Shown: positions 1 to 7,036 of the stretch, in pieces | Position numbering within the stretch: position 1 is the first letter of the stretch | How the letters are laid out: each line of letters opens with the position of its first letter | From: Pumilibacter intestinalis | GTDB lineage: Bacteria; Bacillota; Clostridia; Christensenellales; Pumilibacteraceae | DNA length: 64,000 bases | Direction of reading: 5' to 3' | Assembly: GCF_943193005.1 (NCBI RefSeq) | Contig: NZ_CALPCH010000009.1 | Coordinates: forward strand, 1 to 64,000 | Program-made: the position numbers and the translations under genes | Notes under the pieces: model-generated | Databases searched by the model: none | The model's input: the letters and a program-made list of their open reading frames with translations, nothing else | Told to the model about the DNA's origin: nothing

Positions 1-36
1 CTTGGCAACGAGTCGGGAGAGTAGGTAATTGCCGCA
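1..36 (+). rRNA. rrf: 5S rRNA, 3' end (partial)
   Basis: The first 36 bases match the 3' third of a Firmicutes 5S rRNA: a GGCAACGA segment, then GGGAGAGTAGGT, then the closing TTGCCGC. The 5' part lies outside the window. An intrinsic terminator follows at once, as expected at the end of an rRNA operon. Recognised by pattern only, without covariance-model scoring. Confidence 0.72.
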
Positions 37-43
37 TTTCATT

Positions 44-74
44 AAAAAGCACTGTATCGCTACAGTGCTTTTTT
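44..74 (+). terminator. Intrinsic terminator of the rRNA operon
   Basis: A perfect 13-bp stem (AAAAAGCACTGTA pairing with TACAGTGCTTTTT), a TCGC tetraloop and a run of T. It lies 8 nt past the 5S end. Confidence 0.88.
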
Positions 75-90
75 GTTTGTGTGTATACCT

Positions 91-516
91 TTCTTATGCC
101 TGAGATTGCTTCGGAACTAAAGTTCCTCGCAATGACGTGCTCTAAACTTTGTTTTTGCGAGCGGCGCACAAATAATGTCATTGCGAGCGGCGCAGCCGCA
201 TGGCAATCTCTTGCATTAAACAAGTACAGTATCTGCACTTTTCTTATGCCTGAGATTGCTTCGGAACTAAAGTTCCTCGCAATGACGTGCTCTAAACTTT
301 GTTTTTGCGAGCGGCACACAAAGAATGTCATTGCGAGCGGCGCAGCCGCGTGGCAATCTCTTGCATTAAACAAGTACAGCATCTGCACCTTTCTTATGCC
401 TGAGATTGCTTCGGAACTAAAGTTCCTCGCAATGACGTGCTCTAAACTTTGTTTTTGCGAGCGGCACACAAAAAATGTCATTGCGAGCGGCGCAGCCGCG
501 TGGCAATCTCCTGCAT
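91..516. repeat. Three tandem 150-bp palindromic repeats
   Basis: Copies start at 91, 241 and 391 with an exact 150-bp period; the third is about 126 bp long and the copies differ by only a few substitutions. Each holds two facing arms, one starting GAGATTGCTTCGG and ending CGCAATGACG, the other starting TCATTGCGAGCGG and ending TGGCAATCTC, which are inverted repeats of each other. This resembles the dispersed REP/BIME-like palindromes of many bacterial genomes. The open frame running through it (81-518) only reflects the period being divisible by three and is not called as a gene. Confidence 0.85.
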
Positions 517-562
517 AAGAAAAAATCGCCTCAAATACTATAGTCGTTAGTCAAGACTTTTA

Positions 563-576
563 ACTACATTTGTAGT
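563..576. promoter_or_regulatory. Perfect palindrome before the XRE gene (operator candidate)
   Basis: ACTACA-TT-TGTAGT is a perfect 6-bp dyad 11 nt before the XRE start codon, overlapping a TAAAAT hexamer (576-581) that could be a -10 box. Position and symmetry suggest autoregulation by the XRE protein. The core TACA-N2-TGTA also resembles BlaI/CopY-type operators, but no such regulator is seen nearby. Confidence 0.5.
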
Positions 577-587
577 AAAATTATCAT

Positions 588-788
588 ATGGAAACTTTTA
601 TAGAACGCTTGAAAGAATTGAGAATTGAAAAAAAACTTTCGCAAGCACAATTAGCAAAAGAAACCGGACTTACTCAATCTGCTATTGCTACGTGGGAGGT
701 GGGTAAGCGTGTGCCCGGTGCATTAGCCATTATAGCTCTTGCAAAATATTTCAATGTTAGCTCCGATTATTTATTGGGGCTTGAGTAA
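588..788 (+). CDS. XRE-family HTH regulator (66 aa)
   Basis: A small cytoplasmic DNA-binding protein made almost entirely of one HTH_3/Cro-C1 domain (residues about 5-62). It has the typical order: an LSQAQLAKETGLTQSAIATWE helix-turn-helix core, then a GKRVPGALAIIALAKYFNVSSDYLLG tail. There is no effector domain, so it is probably a simple repressor, with the palindrome at 563-576 as a likely operator. No clear Shine-Dalgarno precedes the ATG, so it may be translated from a short or absent leader. The stop codon directly abuts the gluQ start (789), so the two genes are probably co-transcribed. Confidence 0.88.
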   Translation: METFIERLKELRIEKKLSQAQLAKETGLTQSAIATWEVGKRVPGALAIIALAKYFNVSSDYLLGLE

Positions 789-1703
789 ATGAGCGTTTGC
801 GGACGGTTTGCGCCCACTCCGAGCGGAGAATTGCACGCGGGAAATATCCTTTGCGCACTTTTGGCGTATCTTTCCGCTAAGTCTAAGGGCGGCAAATTCA
901 TTGTGCGTATAGAGGACCTCGACGCCGCGCGTTGTCCCGCGTCGTCGGCGCAAAATATGCTCGATATGCTCGGAGCGTTGGGGCTTGAGAGCGACGAGTC
1001 GGAGGTGTGGCAAAGTAAACGAACGGACGCTTATCGTGCGGCAGAGGGCATTCTGCGGCGTAAGGCGCGAATATATCCTTGCTTTTGTTCGCGTGCGCAG
1101 TTGCTGGCGGCTCAAGCTCCTCGTTTGAGCGACGGCGGGGTGGTATATTCGGGCAGGTGCAAAGATTTGTCCGAAAAAGAAACCGAACTGTTGCTCAAAA
1201 AAAAGACTCCGTGCTTGCGCATCGAAGTGCCGAACAGGGTAATTAGTTTTACCGACGGTGCGGCAGGGGAGTATTCCCAAAATTTAGCAACCGAATGCGG
1301 CGATTTCATTTTGCGGCGCGGCGACGGCGTGTACGCATATCAGCTTGCGGTTGCGGTAGACGATTGCGAAAGCGGCGTAACTGAGGTTGTGCGGGGAATA
1401 GACTTGATTTCGAGTACTCCTCGGCAACTTTGGCTTATGGAGTTGCTCGGTTATTCCGCGCCTAAATATTATCACATACCGCTTGTGTGCGACTTTGAGG
1501 GGCGCAAACTCTCCAAGAGCGAGGGCGACGGCGCGACAAAACTTTTTAACAAGTTTCGTACCGAAGAAATACTCGGTGCGCTCGCCCACGCGGCGGGCAT
1601 TTTGTCCAAAAACCGCCCGTCAAGCTTGCAAGAACTTATCACCATATTCGAGTGGAAAAACGTACGCACAGATAAGATACTTTTGCCGCGTGAATTTTTG
1701 TAA
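789..1703 (+). CDS. gluQ: Glutamyl-Q tRNA(Asp) synthetase
   Basis: A 304-aa class I synthetase-like protein that would load glutamate onto queuosine-34 of tRNA-Asp. It keeps the catalytic half of GluRS and lacks the anticodon-binding domain, as the family should. Visible motifs: the HIGH-type signature PTPSGELHAGN (H16), RIEDLD at about residues 40-45, the GluQ-RS zinc site C98-x-C100 with Y120-x3-C124, and the KLSKS loop at 240-244. The length matches the family. The start codon touches the stop of the XRE gene. An isolated paralogue of GltX is the only serious alternative, but the size and zinc motif fit GluQ-RS better. Confidence 0.9.
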   Translation: MSVCGRFAPTPSGELHAGNILCALLAYLSAKSKGGKFIVRIEDLDAARCPASSAQNMLDMLGALGLESDESEVWQSKRTDAYRAAEGILRRKARIYPCFCSRAQLLAAQAPRLSDGGVVYSGRCKDLSEKETELLLKKKTPCLRIEVPNRVISFTDGAAGEYSQNLATECGDFILRRGDGVYAYQLAVAVDDCESGVTEVVRGIDLISSTPRQLWLMELLGYSAPKYYHIPLVCDFEGRKLSKSEGDGATKLFNKFRTEEILGALAHAAGILSKNRPSSLQELITIFEWKNVRTDKILLPREFL

Positions 1704-1719
1704 ATCAAACTCAATTTGC

Positions 1720-1748
1720 TTGACTGCCGCGGCTATGTTTGGTATAAT
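1720..1748 (+). promoter_or_regulatory. Sigma-70 promoter of tRNA-Ser
   Basis: TTGACT (1720-1725), 17-bp spacer, TATAAT (1743-1748), 14 nt upstream of the tRNA 5' end. Because the ICE replaces everything after the tRNA, this promoter also points into the left end of ICE copy A. Confidence 0.85.
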
Positions 1749-1762
1749 TTTAGTTACGTTGT

Positions 1763-1855
1763 GGAGAAGTACCCAAGAGGCTCAAGGGGCTCCCCTGCTA
1801 AGGGAGTAGACCGGATAACACTGGTGCGCGGGTTCAAATCCCGCCTTCTCCGCCA
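1763..1855 (+). tRNA. tRNA-Ser (anticodon GCU)
   Basis: 93 nt with encoded CCA (1853-1855). Acceptor GGAGAAG (1763-1769) pairs with CTTCTCC (1845-1851). The anticodon stem CTCCC/GGGAG holds the loop CTGCTAA with GCT at 1797-1799. A long class II variable arm (ACCGG...CTGGT) fits tRNA-Ser. The T-arm is intact. Its last 32 nt lie inside the ICE att core, so integration regenerates a complete tRNA gene. Confidence 0.95.
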
Positions 1856-1857
1856 AC
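1824..1857. repeat. ICE att site 1 (attL)
   Basis: A 34-bp core covering the 3' end of tRNA-Ser (T-arm, acceptor strand, CCA) plus two bases. The identical core recurs at 26570-26603 and 51316-51349, spaced exactly 24,746 bp apart. This site joins the chromosomal tRNA to the left end of copy A. Confidence 0.92.
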
Positions 1858-1905
1858 GCTCCAAAGCATGTTGTATACGAACAACGATTTTGGACGTCAA
1901 CAGAT

Positions 1906-1941
1906 AAATCCCAGATAGAATGCAGGCTATCTGGGTTTTTT
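1906..1941 (+). terminator. Terminator at the ICE left end (copy A)
   Basis: AAATCCCAGATAG and CTATCTGGGTTT form a long stem around AATGCAGG, followed by further T residues. It lies 50 nt past tRNA-Ser and probably supplies the tRNA terminator displaced by integration. The related remnant at 51388 has a hairpin of quite different sequence in the same place. Confidence 0.8.
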
Positions 1942-1960
1942 CTTTATAAGGAAAATTAGC

Positions 1961-2038
1961 AGCTCATTGGTAACAGCAATACCAATGGGCTTTTTTCATT
2001 TGAGAAAAGCCCCTATGCGAAAATAAACTCATAGGGAG
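1961..2038 (+). promoter_or_regulatory. Bistable leader RNA before ssb (copy A)
   Basis: Four segments can be read. (1) 1961-1972 pairs with (2) 1980-1991 over 12 bp (one G-U), followed by T6: an intrinsic terminator. (2') 1987-1996 instead pairs with (3) 2003-2012 (GGGCTTTT with AAAAGCCC plus two more pairs): an antiterminator that excludes the first stem. (3') 2011-2017 pairs with (4) 2030-2036 (CCCTATG with CATAGGG), hiding the Shine-Dalgarno AGGGAG at 2033-2038, 7 nt before the ssb ATG. The architecture is seen directly; switching is inferred. Confidence 0.7.
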
Positions 2039-2045
2039 AGCAAAT

Positions 2046-2762
2046 ATGAACAACAGTAGCAATGTAGTTATCGTAGGCAAGATAACGAAACCGCTTGAGG
2101 TAAAAGAGGTTTCTACAGCCAACGGAAACAAGAAAGTCGGCAATATGACTGTCAGTGCAGTTAAGCAAGTAAAGCAACCCGACGGTGGGGTTCTCATGGT
2201 GCCGACGTTCTATGAAGTCAGCACATGGAGTGCAGCGCAGCAAGAAAACTTGTCTAAGCTCAAGAACGGCGAGACGGTACTTGTGCAAGGACAATTAGAG
2301 GCGAAAAAGTACGAGCGTAACTCTGATAGCGGTGTGGCTTTGACTATCGCTAATGCCGACGTTCATGCGTTGGGCAGTCAAAACACAAGCGTGCAATCGA
2401 TTGTCGCGGTAGGCAGAGTTACTCAAGATATTGAACTCGAGGAAACAAAGTCCGGGCATAAAGTAGCGAGAATTCCTCTTGCGCTCAATCACGGCAATGA
2501 AAAAACGTCATACGTAGACGTGGAAGTTTGGGACAAGTACGCCGAGTCTATATCGTCGGCTATCGGCAAAGGCAGCTTGCTTACCGTAAAAGGCGAACTC
2601 GATTTGAATACTTACCAAAAAAACGACGGGGGTAAATGTGCCAAGCTACGCATAGTAAATGCCGAAATCGGCTTTATGGATAAGTTCGCCAAAGCGGGCA
2701 AGGCGGCAACGTCCGAACAAGCTGCCGGAAACGGTAAGACGACCGGCAATGCGGGGCGATAA
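2046..2762 (+). CDS. SSB-like protein with two OB folds (238 aa)
   Basis: A single-stranded-DNA-binding-like protein that would coat transferred or replicating ICE DNA. Two SSB/OB domains lie in one chain: residues about 6-110 and about 115-210. Each begins with an SSB-like NVVIVGKITKPLEV or IVAVGRVTQDIELE strand and ends with LVQGQLEAKKY or LTVKGELDLNTYQK. Most bacterial SSBs have one OB fold and an acidic DDDIPF-type tip; this one lacks the tip and ends in GNGKTTGNAGR, like two other ICE proteins. It is the first gene of the ICE operon, behind a structured leader with a sequesterable Shine-Dalgarno. Confidence 0.85.
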   Translation: MNNSSNVVIVGKITKPLEVKEVSTANGNKKVGNMTVSAVKQVKQPDGGVLMVPTFYEVSTWSAAQQENLSKLKNGETVLVQGQLEAKKYERNSDSGVALTIANADVHALGSQNTSVQSIVAVGRVTQDIELEETKSGHKVARIPLALNHGNEKTSYVDVEVWDKYAESISSAIGKGSLLTVKGELDLNTYQKNDGGKCAKLRIVNAEIGFMDKFAKAGKAATSEQAAGNGKTTGNAGR

Positions 2763-2768
2763 TCGATT

Positions 2769-2957
2769 ATGGACGAAAATTTCAAATCGATTGCAGCCAA
2801 GCACGGACTTACACTGGAACGGTTGGATAAGGTGAGCGCGGAGCTGTACAGCATACTTGTTGCATACGAGCCGCGCGAGTTGCAAGCAATGACCGAACTT
2901 ATACAAAGCGGAATTTCGCCGCGTTCAAATCAACGCGACAAAGGAGCGACGAGATGA
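2769..2957 (+). CDS. Conserved small ICE protein, function unknown (62 aa)
   Basis: Product not recognised. It is mostly helical by eye (IAAKHGLTLERLDKVSAELYSIL then PRELQAMTELIQSG) with a basic C-terminus (SNQRDKGATR). It begins 6 nt after the ssb stop, and its own stop overlaps the next start (ATGA at 2954-2957), so it is translationally coupled in the ssb operon. The tight packing supports a real gene. A regulator or SSB-associated factor is possible, but nothing in the sequence decides this. Confidence 0.65.
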   Translation: MDENFKSIAAKHGLTLERLDKVSAELYSILVAYEPRELQAMTELIQSGISPRSNQRDKGATR

Positions 2958-3085
2958 AGAACACAAAAAAAGAAAATGAGACCAACCAAACTACTCTTGA
3001 CGGGCAAATATCGCTCGACGACGTTCTCGGCAACGTTGATGACGGTACGTATGGGAAACCGTCTGATGACTTTGAGGTGCAGTGA
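2954..3085 (+). CDS. Small acidic protein (43 aa)
   Basis: Too short for most gene callers. It starts on an ATGA overlap with the upstream gene, with AAGGAG at 2941-2946 as ribosome binding site, and its stop (3083-3085) shares a base with the next ATG. The N-terminal half is polar and basic (MKNTKKENETNQ). The C-terminal half is strongly acidic (GQISLDDVLGNVDDG ... SDDFEVQ). The GQISLDD stretch faintly resembles beta-clamp binding motifs (QxxL), but the aromatic position is absent. Function unknown. Confidence 0.55.
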   Translation: MKNTKKENETNQTTLDGQISLDDVLGNVDDGTYGKPSDDFEVQ

Positions 3086-3285
3086 TGAGGTTCAATCAAA
3101 GAAAGCGCAATGGACAGTTTGGCAGAATGTCACTTGTTGAGCTTGGCTTGTTGAGAGTCAATCAAATTGCTTGTAAACCAATGGTATGTGGTAAATGTGG
3201 TTATGAATGGATTCCTATTCTAATTACCGGTAAATGCCCTAACTGTGGAAATCAAGAGGGACATACGCCCAAAGCAGAGAGATAG
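3085..3285 (+). CDS. Zinc-ribbon mini-protein (66 aa)
   Basis: A small protein with a treble-clef/rubredoxin-like zinc site: C35-x2-C38 and C51-x2-C54 in the context VCGKCGYEW ... KCPNCGN. The basic N-terminus (MRFNQRKRNGQFGR) could contact nucleic acid. ATG at 3085 is preferred over an in-frame GTG at 3082 because it overlaps the upstream stop by one base, giving translational coupling. Base use is more AT-rich than the following gene. Zinc binding is well supported; the biological role is not known. Confidence 0.7.
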   Translation: MRFNQRKRNGQFGRMSLVELGLLRVNQIACKPMVCGKCGYEWIPILITGKCPNCGNQEGHTPKAER

Positions 3286-3310
3286 TAGTCTATTTTAGAG
3301 AGGTGCAGTA

Positions 3311-6300
3311 ATGAGTGAAATTGAAAAGAAAGACGCCCACGGCAATGTCATATATTCCCGTGATGATGACGGCGAAAATTTCTTTCAGTATGACGAAAAC
3401 AATAGACAAACGTATTGCTATTATAGTGACGGCAGCGGCAGTTTTAAGGAGTATGACGAACAAGGCAGATTAGCTAAACGAATTAGCTTTGATTTAGCAG
3501 TATCCACTTATGACGGAGAGGGTGAATTTTGGGGCAAGGAGTATGACTATGACTCTGACGGGAATTTGCTCGGTGACCGTAATATCGGCGTACAATACAG
3601 TTTGTATAATAAAGCACGCATAAATGCCAATAACACAAAGATAAAAACGCAGATAGAACAACTGCAAGAACAAAAGCAACTAAGCAAAGCGCGCCAAGCA
3701 CTTGTTGACCGTGTTCTTTCTCGTCTTGATGAGGGAGCTATACCATGGGACGACGGTATGCAAGGAGTTCGCGTCAAACCTTTTAACGCCGTTTCCGGCG
3801 CCCAATATCGCGGCATGAACGCTCTGAACTTAATGCTTGCGTATAAGTCTGACCCGCGTTGGCTTACGTTTAACCAAGCTACCGACGCCGGCTACAAGGT
3901 TAAAAAGGGAGCTAAGGGCGTGCCAATCGAATTGTATAAAATCATTGACCGTCGCACCAAGAAAGAGGCAGACCTTGAGGCAATCCGCGAGGAGATAAAA
4001 GACATGACCTTTATGGAGCGGCAAGAGTTTAAGCGTCAAAACCTGCAAACGTTCGCGCGCAGCTACTATGTTTTTAACGCAAGTGACGTCGTGGGCATAG
4101 AGCCGTACAAAGCGCCGGAATTGACGCCCGCCGACATTTCCGCACGTAACGAGCTTATCGAACAAGTGATTGCCGGCAGTCAAGCACCGATTTCTTATGA
4201 CGGAAACGGACGCAATTATTACAGCCCGGCGTCTGATGAGATACACTTGACCGAACGTACAGCGTTCAAATCCGACGAGTTTTTCTATAACACCGCACTA
4301 CATGAAATGGCACACAGTACCGGGCATAGTTCACGGCTTAATCGAGAGGGCGGTAGGTTCGGTTCTACAGCGTATGCTCGAGAGGAACTCGTTGCGGAAA
4401 TATCGAGCGTGCTTGTCGCTGCCGAGTTTGGACTTGTCTATTCAGACCGCACTATCGAGAACAGCGCCGAATACGTGCGTTCGTGGGCGCGGCTTATACG
4501 TGATAACCCGCAAACACTTATCGACGCGATGTTCGACGCTTCGAGAGCAACTGATTATGTTTGCGATTACGAACGCCAACGCGCACAAACAAAATATGCA
4601 TTATCACCTATTGTAACAGTTGAAGCTATACAGAATTATGCTGTAGTCGGTCAAGGCGCAATAAAAGATATGGCGGAATATCCCGGTTTCAGTATTTTAC
4701 ATGACAAAGCAAACGACACATGGTATTGCTTGAAAGACTGTTTTCCTCGCGGCGAACAAATAGATGAGTGTTCGTCGAGAAGATTGGCGATTGGAGACAA
4801 TGCAAGATTAAATGCAATATTAGACAATTACGACGAGCAGTATAGACAAGAGTTTCTCACGCGATTTGAAAGTAAATCAGAAGCCTTGGAGTATTGGGAG
4901 CGCAGCAGCAAAATTTATGCTGATATTCGTGAAAAATATGTTGATGTCAATACGGTTAGCAAAGAAAAACAATCTACTTATGATAGCGCCGCAAACAAAT
5001 CTGCGTTATTCACCGATGAGAAAACACAAAAAGAAAATGCCGCAAGCGGTGCGTGGGTTGCAGAGCGAGACGGTAAGAACGTAGTAATCGGCACATGGGA
5101 AACGCATGACATTTCCGAGCAAGAAAAGGCTCCACCCGAGCCGGAGCATAAAAAGCCGCTAATGGTAAACTTTTATGCGGGTCCGGGGAGCGGGAAAACT
5201 ACTGCTGCGCTTGAATTGACCGCCGCATTAAAAAAAGCGGGCTACAATGTTGAGTACGTAAGCGAATATGCAAAAGAGCTTGTTCTTGAAAATCGTACCA
5301 ACGAGCTTGACGACCAACGAAAAGTAACTGATGAGCAATATCGACGTTTTGACCGCATACGTAATAGCGCGGAAATTATAGTGACAGACAGCCCGGTTTT
5401 GTTGGGTATGGTTTACGGCGACGGTAAAATCGACGACGAGTATAAAAAGCAAATTCGAGCTTATCATGACAGTTTCGATAATTTCAATATGTTAGTTGCT
5501 CGACCGGAAAACTCAAAATTTCAAACGGAAGGGCGTGTACATGATGAAAAGCAATCCCTCGAGCTTGATAGCAAAATCAAGGGCATGCTTGATACACAAG
5601 GAGTGTTTTACGGTAGTTATAAACGCGACGATATAAGCAAGACGGTAGAGCGAATTGGACAGACGTATGAGCGGCTTTACGGCGAACACCAGAAAGTAAG
5701 AACACAAAAAGAAAATGCAAAGCCGCAGACCAAACCGAACGCTTTTAAGACGCAGCTCGAGAATATCCCGGACGCCATGAAAGCGTTGCCGAATTGGGTG
5801 GCGTTCCGAACGAGTTGGGTTTTCAACGAGAAAAAGCAAAAGTACGAATTGAAAAAAACACCCCTAACGCCAAACCAACCGCGCGCGGTATCGAGCAGCA
5901 TGTATCTGAAATGGGCGCATTCCGACAAATCTACAACATGGGCAACGTTCGATAAAGCTGTGGCACTTGCAAAGCGGTACAAACTTGACGGACTTGCTTT
6001 TGCTATGAGTGGCAGCGGCATAACGTGTATTGACCTTGACCACCACATAGACGAGAACGGAAAACCAAGCGAGCTTGCGCAGAAGTTTCTAACCGCAGCT
6101 CAAGGTACATACGTTGAGCGTAGCGTATCCGGGCATGGATTGCATATCTTTTATGCCGGAAATCGCCCCGACGGATACCGCGCTCGAAACGACAATATCA
6201 ATCTCGAAACTTATGACAACGTGCGGTTTATGAGCATGACCGGTGATATTTATGGCAATGCACCGAGCGAGCTTGCGCCACCGAGTGCAGCGCTCACCGA

Positions 6301-6706
6301 ACTACTAAAATCCAACCTTAAGCAAGTGAGCCAATACAGCGCACCGAGTGTACCGCTCGGAATGGACGATAACGCTTTGATAGATAAAATCCGCGCAAGC
6401 AAAGTGGCTGCCGATTTCGAGGCGCTTTGGAACGGCAATGATATTTGCGGCAATCACTCGGTTAGCGATTTCAAGCTGTGCAATATGATTGCGTTCTTTA
6501 GCGGTGGAGACGCAGCTCAAGTAGAGCGAGTCTTTCGGTCAAGTGGTTTATACCGTCCGGAAAAAGGCGACGCATACGTGAAACTAACCGCTCAAAATGC
6601 GTGTTCGACTTTACAAAAAAGCATTGACTCAAGAGCTTACATTCCAAAATCCAACGCAAACAAGAACAGCGGCAAGCCGACCGGTACCGGCAATAGCGGG
6701 CGGTGA
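3311..6706 (+). CDS. ArdC-type protease / P-loop ATPase / primase-polymerase fusion (1131 aa)
   Basis: A very large multi-domain protein. Residues 1-90 hold YD/RHS-like repeats. About 125-430 is an ArdC-like antirestriction module with an ssDNA-binding-type N-part (PFNAVSGAQYRGMN) and a metallopeptidase site H331-E-M-A-H335-STGH339 with E363 downstream. About 615-800 is a P-loop kinase/ATPase with GPGSGKTT at 624-631. About 835-1010 is an archaeo-eukaryotic primase-polymerase of NrS-1 type (D908-L-D910; S940-G-H-G-L-H945; FMSMTGD). About 1030-1100 is the helical tail domain seen in NrS-1-like enzymes (ALWNGND ... SGLYRP). The C-terminus ends GKPTGTGNSGR, shared with two other ICE proteins. 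Likely role: protect and prime the incoming strand in the recipient. Residues 440-600 match nothing I recognise. Confidence 0.85.
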   Translation: MSEIEKKDAHGNVIYSRDDDGENFFQYDENNRQTYCYYSDGSGSFKEYDEQGRLAKRISFDLAVSTYDGEGEFWGKEYDYDSDGNLLGDRNIGVQYSLYNKARINANNTKIKTQIEQLQEQKQLSKARQALVDRVLSRLDEGAIPWDDGMQGVRVKPFNAVSGAQYRGMNALNLMLAYKSDPRWLTFNQATDAGYKVKKGAKGVPIELYKIIDRRTKKEADLEAIREEIKDMTFMERQEFKRQNLQTFARSYYVFNASDVVGIEPYKAPELTPADISARNELIEQVIAGSQAPISYDGNGRNYYSPASDEIHLTERTAFKSDEFFYNTALHEMAHSTGHSSRLNREGGRFGSTAYAREELVAEISSVLVAAEFGLVYSDRTIENSAEYVRSWARLIRDNPQTLIDAMFDASRATDYVCDYERQRAQTKYALSPIVTVEAIQNYAVVGQGAIKDMAEYPGFSILHDKANDTWYCLKDCFPRGEQIDECSSRRLAIGDNARLNAILDNYDEQYRQEFLTRFESKSEALEYWERSSKIYADIREKYVDVNTVSKEKQSTYDSAANKSALFTDEKTQKENAASGAWVAERDGKNVVIGTWETHDISEQEKAPPEPEHKKPLMVNFYAGPGSGKTTAALELTAALKKAGYNVEYVSEYAKELVLENRTNELDDQRKVTDEQYRRFDRIRNSAEIIVTDSPVLLGMVYGDGKIDDEYKKQIRAYHDSFDNFNMLVARPENSKFQTEGRVHDEKQSLELDSKIKGMLDTQGVFYGSYKRDDISKTVERIGQTYERLYGEHQKVRTQKENAKPQTKPNAFKTQLENIPDAMKALPNWVAFRTSWVFNEKKQKYELKKTPLTPNQPRAVSSSMYLKWAHSDKSTTWATFDKAVALAKRYKLDGLAFAMSGSGITCIDLDHHIDENGKPSELAQKFLTAAQGTYVERSVSGHGLHIFYAGNRPDGYRARNDNINLETYDNVRFMSMTGDIYGNAPSELAPPSAALTELLKSNLKQVSQYSAPSVPLGMDDNALIDKIRASKVAADFEALWNGNDICGNHSVSDFKLCNMIAFFSGGDAAQVERVFRSSGLYRPEKGDAYVKLTAQNACSTLQKSIDSRAYIPKSNANKNSGKPTGTGNSGR

Positions 6707-6720
6707 CGTAGAACATTCTC

Positions 6721-7004
6721 TTTTGTGTTCTTACTCGCGCCGCTTGCGGCGCGCATATTCACTAAAATCTGACCTTATAATCCCGCGCGTAGCGCGGGTC
6801 GCGCCCCAAATTTCCCACACTGTCCGCTGTTGTGCTTTCTGTTGCTGCAATACCCTTGTTTTCAAACAAGCAGGATAAGGCAAGTGACCCTTTCGCCGCG
6901 ATTTTACGCCCCTATATACTACGTATATAAATCATGGGTCACAAATCGTTGCTTTATGGGTCATAAAGGGTCACGTTGAAATGCGACAAATCGGACACCG
7001 ATTT
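6721..7004. other. Candidate oriT / relaxosome region (copy A)
   Basis: A 330-bp non-coding gap before the relaxosome genes with five hairpins: 6736-6753 (CGCGCCGC/GCGGCGCG), 6782-6798 (CCCGCGC/GCGCGGG), 6855-6870 (CTTGTTT/AAACAAG), 6914-6928 (ATATAC/GTATAT) and 6988-7004 (AAATCGG/CCGATTT). It also holds a GGGTCAC motif at 6936, 6968 and, with one change, 6958, plus its inverse GTGACCC at 6884. The position directly before the accessory and relaxase genes is where MOB-type oriTs sit. No nic site can be assigned. Confidence 0.55.
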
Positions 7005-7036
7005 TCGCCTAATTACACGAAAAGGAGCTAACGTAC

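Noticed and set aside
91-516. CRISPR array.
   Set aside because: Whole 150-bp units repeat with no unique spacers, and no cas genes are present.
81-518. A 145-aa open frame with threefold repeated protein sequence.
   Set aside because: It is produced by the 150-bp repeat period (divisible by 3) over palindromic DNA; no ribosome binding site and no protein-like composition.
2954-3085. Beta-clamp binding motif in the 43-aa protein (GQISLDD).
   Set aside because: The Leu/Phe positions of the consensus are not met; left as a weak note only.
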